Source: an uncultured bacterium
GTDB taxonomy: Bacteria > Gemmatimonadota > Gemmatimonadetes > Palauibacterales > KS3-K002
Length of the DNA: 11,509 nt
Reading direction: 5' to 3'
Assembly: GCA_947581845.1 (NCBI GenBank)
Contig: CANPVY010000179.1
Location: 1-11,509 of the forward strand
How positions within the stretch are numbered: the first letter of the stretch is position 1; every line of letters starts with the position of its first letter. This document shows positions 5,701 through 11,509 of the stretch, one piece after another. A program made the position numbers and the translations under genes. The notes beneath the pieces were generated by a model. The model was not told where the DNA came from. It saw only the letters and a program-made list of their open reading frames with translations, and made no database searches.

Positions 5701-8001
5701 CTACCCGTCCCGAGCGGTGCAGATTCTGTCTACATCGTCTAGTGTAACCAATACCTCACGTGGTTTCGACCCCTCAGAAGGACCAACGATCCCCGCCTGC
5801 TCCAGCTGGTCGACGATCCGTGCGGCCCGCCCGTAACCGATCTTCAGCCGCCGCTGCAGCAGGCTGGTGGAGCCCTGCTGGTGTTGAACGACGACCTCGG
5901 CAGCTCGTCGGAACAGCGGGTCCCGCTCCGCGGGTGCCACTTCCGCCAACTCCAGCTCCGCCTCCTCGAGCTCGCGCTGGCGCACGACCTCCAGAATGTC
6001 GTCCTCGAGCTCACGCTCCGCCTCGGCGCGGGCACGGTACCACTTGACGAGGCGCTCCGTATCTTCGGTGGACACGAAGGTACCCTGGATGCGCTTGGGC
6101 TCCGCCTGGCCGGGCGGCATGAAGAGCATGTCGCCATCGCCCAACAGGGTTTCGGCACCGTTCTGGTCGATGATCGTTCGGCTATCCACCTTGGACGCGA
6201 CACGGAAGGCGATGCGGCACGAGAAATTGGCTTTGATGAGCCCCGTGATGACGTTAACCGACGGTCGCTGGGTCGCCACCACCAGGTGGATGCCCGTGGC
6301 GCGTGCCTTCTGCGCGAGGTAAGCGAGCGGGCGTTCGATCTCGTTCTGTACCGTCATCATCAGGTCCGCCAGCTCGTCAATGAACAGGACGATATAGGGG
6401 ACGATGCGCGGTTCCTCCACCTCCGCACCGCCCTCCGAGGGTGGGGCCATAATCGTCGCACCCTTGCTGACCCGCCGATTGAATTCCCGCAGGTTGCGAC
6501 AACTGTTGGCCGACAGCCACTCATAGCGACGCTCCATCTCATAGACCAGCCACTTCAGCGCGGTCGCCGCATCACTGTTGTCGGTCACGACCGGGTGCCT
6601 CAGATGCGGGAGCACACTGTAGCCGCCCAGTTCGACCATCTTGGGATCGATGAGTATGAGTCGAAGGCGCTCGGGCGTGTGTCGGTAGACCAGACTGGAG
6701 ATGATCGCGTTGATGCAGACCGACTTCCCCGACCCGGTGACCCCGGCGATCAGCAGGTGCGGCATCTGGGCCAGGTCGGATATGTCGCAGCGGCCCGTCA
6801 CATCCTCACCCAGTGCCAGCGGCAGCTCAGCGCGACTGGTCCGATAGGCCTCCGAGTCCAGGATCTCGCGCAGATAAACGATCTTCCGCTGCGGATTCGG
6901 CACCTCAACGCCCACTGCGCCCTTGCCCGGAATGGGGGCGATGATCCGTACCGACGGTGCCTTCAGGCCGAGCGCGAGATCGTCGGCGAGCGCGGCGATC
7001 TTCCCGACCTTCACGCCGGACGCCGGCACGACCTCGAACTGGGTCACCACTGGCCCGGTCGTGCGTCCTGCGATCTGCCCCTCCACCTTGAAGGTGCGGA
7101 GCGTCTCGATCAGGGTCTCACCCAGCCGGTCCAGAACCTCCTGACTGACCGAGTACTCCCGATCCGGCGGCGGCGACAGCAAGTCGAGGGGCGGGAGGTG
7201 GCCGTTCGTTGACGCTGCCGGAGCAGGGGAAGTCGCCTCGGCACCCCGCTTCCGCCGCCCACGGCCCAGCGCACGTGAGCGTGCCCGTTCACGCACAGCC
7301 TCCCCGCTGCCCGCTTGCCTGGACCTGGCGTCCGGCCCGGCCAGCGACTCGCGCTCGGCCTCCTGCATGAAACGCCTGCGGACGCGAGCCCAGCCGACGT
7401 GGAGCCATTGGGCTGCCGCCACACCCCAACCCGTCAGCACGGCGCCAGCCCGCAGAGCGGCACGACCGCCGCTCCGGACGGCGGCCGAGCCTCGGGCGAG
7501 CGCGTTCAGCGGACCCAGGCCCAGGCTGACGATCAGCGTCGTGATGAAGAGGGCCAGGAGAATCAGAGCACCGCCCACCCAGCTGAGCGCCGAGGTCAGC
7601 AGGCCCCCGGACCAGGCGCCGTAGCGTCCCGCCAACCAGGGGGCACCCCCACCCGCCGGAAAGGCCAAGCAGGCCATGAGCGGCGGGACGATGATCAGGG
7701 TGGCGCCAAAGAAGACGCTCCAGCGGACCGCCTCGGAGCGCTCCAGCCAATCGAAACTCCAGAGGCCCCACACAACGAACAGCAGCGGCACGACCGCCGC
7801 AGCCACGCCGCAGGCACCGACCAGCACGCCGGCGACCGCAGCGCCCACGGGTCCCACGACGTTGCCGGAGGGGAAGAGAGCCTGAAGCCCCGCGCCGAGC
7901 AGCTCCACGGGGATGAGGCTGAGAAAGGTGAAAACGCCTACAGCTGCCAGACCGATACCGATCAGGACGCGCTGAATCCGATCATCCGCCCGCTCGCCCA
8001 T
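5701..8001 (-). CDS. ftsK: DNA translocase FtsK/SpoIIIE family
   Basis: ATP-driven, septum-associated pump that moves chromosome ends during division. 766 residues from the ATG at 8001 (a GTG one codon earlier, at 8004, is an alternative). Domains in order: four hydrophobic segments near residues 12-34, 52-81, 95-117 and 140-165; a short basic and Pro/Ala-rich linker (about 205-285) with many Arg; the α/β motor with Walker A GVTGSGKS (about 420-427), LILIDPK, Walker B IVLFIDELADL (about 537-547) and the VVATQRPS and RVASKVDSRTI signatures; and a C-terminal winged-helix γ domain (about 690-755) with GSTSLLQRRLKIGYGRAARI. The linker is far shorter than in E. coli FtsK, giving a length like SpoIIIE. 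AGGAG seven bases upstream of the ATG overlaps the comB stop codon, so comB and ftsK are probably co-translated. No TraM- or phage-type features; this is the chromosomal housekeeping copy. Confidence 0.97.
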   Translation of the reverse strand: MGERADDRIQRVLIGIGLAAVGVFTFLSLIPVELLGAGLQALFPSGNVVGPVGAAVAGVLVGACGVAAAVVPLLFVVWGLWSFDWLERSEAVRWSVFFGATLIIVPPLMACLAFPAGGGAPWLAGRYGAWSGGLLTSALSWVGGALILLALFITTLIVSLGLGPLNALARGSAAVRSGGRAALRAGAVLTGWGVAAAQWLHVGWARVRRRFMQEAERESLAGPDARSRQAGSGEAVRERARSRALGRGRRKRGAEATSPAPAASTNGHLPPLDLLSPPPDREYSVSQEVLDRLGETLIETLRTFKVEGQIAGRTTGPVVTQFEVVPASGVKVGKIAALADDLALGLKAPSVRIIAPIPGKGAVGVEVPNPQRKIVYLREILDSEAYRTSRAELPLALGEDVTGRCDISDLAQMPHLLIAGVTGSGKSVCINAIISSLVYRHTPERLRLILIDPKMVELGGYSVLPHLRHPVVTDNSDAATALKWLVYEMERRYEWLSANSCRNLREFNRRVSKGATIMAPPSEGGAEVEEPRIVPYIVLFIDELADLMMTVQNEIERPLAYLAQKARATGIHLVVATQRPSVNVITGLIKANFSCRIAFRVASKVDSRTIIDQNGAETLLGDGDMLFMPPGQAEPKRIQGTFVSTEDTERLVKWYRARAEAERELEDDILEVVRQRELEEAELELAEVAPAERDPLFRRAAEVVVQHQQGSTSLLQRRLKIGYGRAARIVDQLEQAGIVGPSEGSKPREVLVTLDDVDRICTARDG

Positions 8002-8008
8002 CACTCAT

Positions 8009-8013
8009 CTCCT
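8009..8013 (-). promoter_or_regulatory. Ribosome-binding site of ftsK
   Basis: AGGAG on the minus strand, seven bases before the ATG at 8001 but only four before the GTG at 8004, which favours the ATG. It overlaps the TAG stop of the comB gene at 8012-8014. Confidence 0.7.
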
Positions 8014-8788
8014 ACTTCGCTCTTCCCTTCCCTCCACCTCCCGATCCGGCGCTCGGCTCCAGGCCAACGATCTGGTGATCGCGGAGTACCGGAACGACCG
8101 GAATCGAATCCAGCTGAGCGCAGAGCTCAATGTCCGCTCCCTGGCCGATCTTCTCCAGGGCTCGGCCAGCCGCTGTCGAGCGCAGAGTCTTGACACTCAG
8201 CGGCGAGAGCTCCCGAGCCAGCGCAAGCGCCGCCTGCGCACCGTCGCCCAACTCCGCCCCGATGGACTTTTTACGCTTCTTCGACAGCGCTTCCACCATC
8301 AGGCCAGCGCAGAGCGCATCCTCCAAGCTCACCCTGCCCTCGCAGCCGGCGCAGACGATCAGTGGGTCAGCCTCGGCGCTCCGCAGCGCCGCGACGATTC
8401 GGCTCAGGTTGACGAGCGCAGCGATGTACACCACACCTGCACCGGCCATTGCGGTCAGGGTCTGTGTCCCGTTAGTGGTAGTCATCACGATGGTGCGACC
8501 GTGGACCACTTCACTCTTGAACTCTGCGGGCGAATTCCCGAGATCGAAGCCCTCGATCCGCGCGCCCTGCCGTTCGCCGCACACGAGAGCTCCGTCGCGC
8601 CCGATCGAGTTGCTGATCCGCAGCGCTTCCTCAATCGACTCCGCCGGCACCACTGCCCTCGCACCGTTATGGATTGCGGCGGCGACGCACGTACCCGTTC
8701 GCAACACGTCTACCGCTACAGCGGTGCGCTCCTGAATGGGCGGTGCGCGTTCCAGCTCGAGTGGAGTCCAGAGCACATCAATCTTCAT
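8012..8788 (-). CDS. comB: ComB-family 2-phosphosulfolactate phosphatase (probable)
   Basis: 258 residues. ComB removes phosphate from (R)-2-phospho-3-sulfolactate, known from archaeal coenzyme M synthesis; bacterial members are common but their role is mostly not established. Family motifs visible: [18 protein letters not shown] (27-44), [17 protein letters not shown] (71-87), [10 protein letters not shown] (102-111), [18 protein letters not shown] (145-162), and the C-terminal DSIPVVPVL (227-235). The last about 12 residues are a Gly/Lys tail outside the family core. The ATG overlaps the accC TGA as ATGA without a clear ribosome-binding site, and ftsK follows within ten bases, so it sits inside a housekeeping operon. 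None of the other coenzyme M genes (comA, comC, comDE) is in the window. Family assignment is strong; the in vivo reaction in this organism is inference. Confidence 0.88.
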   Translation of the reverse strand: MKIDVLWTPLELERAPPIQERTAVAVDVLRTGTCVAAAIHNGARAVVPAESIEEALRISNSIGRDGALVCGERQGARIEGFDLGNSPAEFKSEVVHGRTIVMTTTNGTQTLTAMAGAGVVYIAALVNLSRIVAALRSAEADPLIVCAGCEGRVSLEDALCAGLMVEALSKKRKKSIGAELGDGAQAALALARELSPLSVKTLRSTAAGRALEKIGQGADIELCAQLDSIPVVPVLRDHQIVGLEPSAGSGGGGKGRAK

Positions 8789-10149
8789 TGCGCAGCGACA
8801 GTGGTTCGACCCCGTTTCTCGAACCGCTCGAGGAAGTTGGTGTCGACGTCACCTGAGCGGAAGTCCGGATGGTCGAGGACAGTGTACAAGAACGAGATGG
8901 TCGTGTGAACGCCCTCAATCACGAACATCTCCAGCGCGAGCTTCCCCCGTGCGATCGCCTCGTCGCGTGTGCCAGCCCGCACAATCAGCTTCGCTATGAG
9001 CGAGTCGTAGTAGGGCGGGACGGCGTAGCCCGTGTAGACGTGCGTGTCCACGCGGACACCGGGTCCGCCTGGCGGATTGAAGGTAGTGATGGTGCCCGCT
9101 GATGGCTTGAAACCGCTGCTCGGGTCTTCGGCGTTGATCCGGCATTCAATGGCATGTCCGCGGAGCTCGATGTCGTCAGGAATAGACAGGTGTTCGCCTG
9201 CCGCTACTCTGATCTGCTCTTTGACGAGGTCGTAGCCCGTGACCTCTTCCGTCACCGGGTGTTCCACCTGGATGCGCGTATTCATCTCGAGGAAGTAGAA
9301 GCGGCGATCGCGATCCAGCAGGAATTCCACTGTGCCGGCGCCGACATAGCCGATCGCGGATACCCCACGCACGGCGGCGGCGCCCATTTCGCGGCGCAGT
9401 TCCGGCGTCAGTGCCGGACTGGGTGATTCCTCGATCAGCTTCTGATGGCGACGCTGGATCGAGCAATCGCGCTCGCCGAGGTGAACGGCACGCCCGTGAC
9501 GATCGCCGAGGACCTGGATCTCCACGTGGCGGACTCCCTGGAGCAGCTTCTCGATATAGAGCGAACCGTCGCCGAAGGCTGCTTCCGCCTCGGCCTTGGC
9601 CGTAGCGAACAACGGCTCGAACTCCTCGGCACCGCGCACGATGCGCATTCCCTTGCCACCGCCGCCCGCCTTGGCCTTGATCATGACCGGGAAACCGATC
9701 TCCTCAGCGGCCTTACGCGCGCGGCGTGCGTCGGTGATCGCTTCTTCCGTACCCGGGATCACGGGGACATCTGCCTCGACCATCGTACGACGCGCAGCCA
9801 CTTTGTCACCCATCTGTGCGATCTGCTGAGCAGTCGGCCCGATAAAGACGATATCCGAGCGCTCGCAGATCTGGGCGAACTCTGCATTCTCGGCGAGGAA
9901 GCCGTAGCCGGGGTGAATGGCGTCAGCTCCTGCGATCTCAGCGGCCGCGATGATGCGGGGGATATTCAGGTAGCTGTCCCGGGCGGGAGGCGGTCCAATA
10001 CAGATGTCGTCGTCGGCGAAGCGCACATGCAGCGAGTCACGATCGGCTTCCGAATGCACGACCGCTGTCGGTATGCCGAGTTCGCGGCAGGCCCGGATAA
10101 TGCGGAGCGCGATTTCTCCGCGATTAGCAATAAGGACTTTCTGGAACAA
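8785..10149 (-). CDS. accC: Acetyl-CoA carboxylase, biotin carboxylase subunit
   Basis: ATP-dependent carboxylation of the biotin on AccB, the first half-reaction of malonyl-CoA synthesis in the cytosol. 454 residues, close to E. coli AccC (449). Visible in order: the N-terminal [37 protein letters not shown] (78-92); ATP-grasp lysines K116 and K158; the glycine-rich loop GGGGKGM (162-168); [14 protein letters not shown] (224-237); and the active-site stretch [11 protein letters not shown] with E288, N290, R292 and E296 at the E. coli positions. The start codon is TTG at 10149, supported by GAGGA eight bases upstream and by the family N-terminus. It follows the accB remnant by 57 bases and overlaps comB by ATGA. 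The frame is fully intact, in contrast to accB, and the carboxyltransferase genes accA/accD are not in the window. Confidence 0.98.
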   Translation of the reverse strand: MFQKVLIANRGEIALRIIRACRELGIPTAVVHSEADRDSLHVRFADDDICIGPPPARDSYLNIPRIIAAAEIAGADAIHPGYGFLAENAEFAQICERSDIVFIGPTAQQIAQMGDKVAARRTMVEADVPVIPGTEEAITDARRARKAAEEIGFPVMIKAKAGGGGKGMRIVRGAEEFEPLFATAKAEAEAAFGDGSLYIEKLLQGVRHVEIQVLGDRHGRAVHLGERDCSIQRRHQKLIEESPSPALTPELRREMGAAAVRGVSAIGYVGAGTVEFLLDRDRRFYFLEMNTRIQVEHPVTEEVTGYDLVKEQIRVAAGEHLSIPDDIELRGHAIECRINAEDPSSGFKPSAGTITTFNPPGGPGVRVDTHVYTGYAVPPYYDSLIAKLIVRAGTRDEAIARGKLALEMFVIEGVHTTISFLYTVLDHPDFRSGDVDTNFLERFEKRGRTTVAAQ

Positions 10150-10157
10150 AGCGGGTT

Positions 10158-10162
10158 TCCTC
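10158..10162 (-). promoter_or_regulatory. Ribosome-binding site deciding the accC TTG start
   Basis: GAGGA on the minus strand with eight bases to the TTG at 10149. The encoded [13 protein letters not shown] follows directly, matching the family N-terminus. Confidence 0.7.
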
Positions 10163-10206
10163 GCTGGCGCTCGTTCGCCGGCAGCCGCAAGCGCGTGGAG
10201 CGGGGC

Positions 10207-10314
10207 TCAGTCTGGCTGGATGTGGAAAAGGACCTGGCCGTACTCCACAGGCTCAGCGTTCTCCACGGCGATCTTGACGATCGTGCCGGCAACCTCCGCC
10301 TCCAACTCGTTCAT
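10207..10314 (-). pseudogene. accB: Frame-shifted C-terminal piece of accB (second half of biotinyl domain)
   Basis: 35 codons from an ATG at 10314 to a TGA at 10209-10207. They read [20 protein letters not shown] then [15 protein letters not shown], which is exactly the normal continuation of a biotin carboxyl carrier protein after EAMKL. It lies in another frame from the upstream part of accB. The two parts join if two bases are removed from CTGATATGAACGAG, giving CTGATGAACGAG and the standard [13 protein letters not shown]. As it stands the ATG overlaps the premature TGA as ATGA, so re-initiation could in principle yield a separate 35-residue peptide. No strong ribosome-binding site precedes it. 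A sequencing or assembly indel, a true mutation and a functional split are all possible; the first is the simplest explanation. Confidence 0.9.
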
Positions 10315-10712
10315 ATCAGCTTCATCGCCTCAAGGATGCACAAAGTCTGCCCGACCTTGACGTGGTCACCCACATCGACGTAGGGATCGGCATCCGGGCC
10401 CGGCGCCCGATAGAACGTGCCGACCATGGGGGAGGTAACCTCCACCAATTTCGCCGTCTCGACGGTCTCAACAGCCTCCGCAGCGGCCGGGTCAGGTGGC
10501 ACAGCGCTCGGCGGCGCCGCTCCTGGCGGAGCGACAGCTGGATTCGCTTCCGCCCTCAGGTTCACCGGCGTCGAAGCGGCATTCCCACTCAGGATCGCTG
10601 CCGGGCTCTTGGAGATCCGAATCTTCGTGGCCCAGCGTGAGATCTCCAGCGTGTCGATATCACTGGCCTCGACGATCTCGATCAGACGTTTCAGGAAGGC
10701 TAGGTCAATCAT
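10311..10712 (-). CDS. accB: Biotin carboxyl carrier protein of acetyl-CoA carboxylase, cut after the biotin lysine
   Basis: Carries biotin between AccC and the carboxyltransferase. This frame encodes 133 residues: an N-terminal helix region ([20 protein letters not shown]), a Pro/Ala-rich linker (about 47-82), and the first half of the biotinyl domain ([20 protein letters not shown], then [19 protein letters not shown]). The biotin site is K131 in EAMKL. A TGA follows two codons later, so the second four β-strands are missing from this frame; they lie in a different frame at 10207-10314. Joined, the protein would be 167 residues, normal for AccB (156 in E. coli). The ATG overlaps the efp stop as ATGA, and GGAG lies 11 bases upstream. 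If the break is real and this is the only copy, acetyl-CoA carboxylase should fail, so a sequence error or a second accB is likely. Confidence 0.93.
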   Translation of the reverse strand: MIDLAFLKRLIEIVEASDIDTLEISRWATKIRISKSPAAILSGNAASTPVNLRAEANPAVAPPGAAPPSAVPPDPAAAEAVETVETAKLVEVTSPMVGTFYRAPGPDADPYVDVGDHVKVGQTLCILEAMKLI

Positions 10713-11275
10713 GAACTGACGCGCTCCAAGTATTTGTTCTCGCGCCGATCAACTTTGATCATATCGCCAGTCTCGATGAACAGCGGCACCTGCACGACAG
10801 CTCCCGTCTCCAGTCTAGCCGGTTTCGTGCCACCCTGCGCAGTGTCGCCCCGCACTCCGGGCTCGGTTTCCACGACACTCAACTCCACGAAGAACGGAAG
10901 CTCGACAGAGATCGGCTCGCCATTCCGTGACAGCGCCTCGCACATCATGTTCTCCTTGAGGTAGGCAAGCTGATCTTCCCCGATCGTGGCGGCCGACAAC
11001 GGGATCTGCTCGTAGGTCTCCCCATCCATGAAGTAATAGAACTGCCCGTCAGTGTAACTGTACTGCACCGGACGACGGACGAGCCGTACCTCCTCAACCT
11101 TTTCGCCTGCGCGAAAGGTCCTCTCGATGACCGCACCCGAGAGTACGTTCTTTAACTTGGTGCGGACGAACGCCCCACCTTTGCCCGGCTTCACATGCTG
11201 GAAATAGGTGATCGTGTAGAGTTCGCCGTCAAGCTCTAAGACCATCCCGTTACGAAAATCTGCCGTCGTCGCCAT
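10709..11275 (-). CDS. efp: Translation elongation factor P
   Basis: Binds the ribosome between the P and E sites and relieves stalling on consecutive prolines. 188 residues, the usual length, with the KOW-like N-terminal domain, the central OB domain (about 65-125) and the C-terminal OB domain ending [14 protein letters not shown]. The loop that carries the modification in other bacteria reads VKPGKGGAF, with Lys32 at the tip (K34 in E. coli). The tip residue is lysine, not the arginine of the EarP/rhamnose type; whether it is modified by an EpmA-like route or left bare cannot be seen here. ATG at 11275 with GGAAG four bases upstream. It follows an X-Pro peptidase gene by 57 bases and overlaps accB by ATGA. 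The same peptidase-efp order and nearby accBC occur in other bacteria such as Bacillus. Confidence 0.98.
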   Translation of the reverse strand: MATTADFRNGMVLELDGELYTITYFQHVKPGKGGAFVRTKLKNVLSGAVIERTFRAGEKVEEVRLVRRPVQYSYTDGQFYYFMDGETYEQIPLSAATIGEDQLAYLKENMMCEALSRNGEPISVELPFFVELSVVETEPGVRGDTAQGGTKPARLETGAVVQVPLFIETGDMIKVDRRENKYLERVSS

Positions 11276-11332
11276 CTCTCTTCCGGCTGAATATGGAAGG
11301 TCCTCGGCTTCTCCCGAACCAGGCCACCAAGC
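11276..11332. other. 57-base gap between the peptidase gene and efp
   Basis: I see a weak four-base-stem inverted repeat (AGGC/GCCT around TTGGTG) just after the peptidase stop, without a T-run, so no convincing terminator. No clear promoter. The efp ribosome-binding site (GGAAG) is at its minus-strand 3' end. Confidence 0.4.
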
Positions 11333-11509
11333 CTATGGAGGCAGGATCTGAAGCCTACTGGCATCCAGGTCCACCAGCGGTCGGGGCCGATCGTCCGTCA
11401 CCACCAGGGTATCCTCAATCCGCACTCCGCCCCAACCTGCAAAGTAGAGGCCCGGCTCCACGGTAACAACCATGTTCGACTCCAGCCGGTCTTCGCTCCG
11501 CCGCCCAAG
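11333..11509 (-). CDS. M24-family Xaa-Pro aminopeptidase/dipeptidase (partial, C-terminal 58 residues)
   Basis: Metallopeptidase that cleaves the bond before proline. Only the C-terminal end is in the window; the frame is open to the edge at 11509 and stops at TAG (11335-11333). It reads through [19 protein letters not shown] and [13 protein letters not shown], which hold two of the five dinuclear-metal ligands of the creatinase/aminopeptidase-P fold: the Glu in TVEPGLY and the Glu in RIED. The short tail after RPRPLVDLD is typical. Whether it is an aminopeptidase P (PepP) or a prolidase (PepQ) needs the missing N-terminal part. It lies 57 bases upstream of efp in the same direction, pairing a proline-specific peptidase with the proline-stall relief factor. 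Confidence 0.92.
   Translation of the reverse strand, partial: LGRRSEDRLESNMVVTVEPGLYFAGWGGVRIEDTLVVTDDRPRPLVDLDASRLQILPP

Noticed and set aside
5881-7212. 443-codon open frame on the plus strand
   Set aside because: It lies wholly antisense to ftsK, whose Walker motifs and winged helix are intact; the plus-strand product has no recognisable motif and is rich in His/Arg/Asp as expected for a GC-rich shadow frame.
7315-8193. 292-codon plus-strand open frame rich in Gln/Arg/Pro
   Set aside because: Antisense to the ftsK membrane region and the comB 3' end; composition explained by the complement of hydrophobic codons.
10150-10206. Imperfect hairpin between accB and accC as a terminator or riboswitch
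   Set aside because: A stem of about seven pairs with a bulge can be drawn, but there is no T-run and the gap is too short for a riboswitch; such stems are common at this GC content.
9445-10383. 312-codon open frame on the plus strand
   Set aside because: Antisense to accC and accB, both recognised by clear motifs; no protein-like signature.
1-11509. CRISPR, insertion sequence, prophage, tRNA or toxin-antitoxin content
   Set aside because: No direct repeat arrays, terminal inverted repeats, transposase motifs, cloverleaf-like stretches or small paired toxin genes were seen; the genes are colinear housekeeping genes.

Overview
This window is a compact chromosomal segment from a GC-rich (about 60% or slightly more), diderm bacterium. 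Every gene I can support lies on the minus strand, so transcription runs from base 11509 toward base 1. The combination of EF-P, biotin carboxylase subunits, a ComB-like phosphatase, FtsK, LolA, RimO and IspG in this order, with LolA and Lnt implying an outer membrane and triacylated lipoproteins, resembles what I recall of Gemmatimonadota. That phylum assignment is an inference from memory of gene order, not from a search.

Layout in transcription order: the last 58 codons of an M24-family Xaa-Pro aminopeptidase/dipeptidase (11333-11509, cut by the window edge); efp (10709-11275); accB, which is broken by a frameshift immediately after its biotinylated lysine (10207-10712); accC with a TTG start (8785-10149); a ComB-family 2-phosphosulfolactate phosphatase (8012-8788); the DNA translocase ftsK (5701-8001); the lipoprotein carrier lolA (5031-5681); the ribosomal S12 methylthiotransferase rimO (3643-5034); a 158-base gap; ispG of the MEP isoprenoid pathway (2336-3484); a Gfo/Idh/MocA-type oxidoreductase (1297-2310); and lnt (1-1300, C-terminus cut by the window edge).

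The genes are tightly packed. Four boundaries are four-base stop/start overlaps (ATGA at efp/accB and accC/comB; GTGA at lolA/rimO and oxidoreductase/lnt), and most other gaps are 10-57 bases. This looks like one or two long polycistrons. The only gap large enough to hold a promoter comfortably is 3485-3642, before ispG. Themes are housekeeping: translation of proline-rich peptides (EF-P beside an X-Pro peptidase), fatty-acid precursor supply (AccB/AccC), chromosome segregation (FtsK), lipoprotein maturation and transport (Lnt, LolA), ribosome modification (RimO) and isoprenoid synthesis (IspG).

I found no mobile element, CRISPR array, tRNA, rRNA or convincing terminator, and no evidence of a novel multi-gene system. 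The strongest anomalies are the accB break, which splits the biotinyl domain precisely at its modified hairpin, and the loss of both usual catalytic residues in the Gfo/Idh-type protein.
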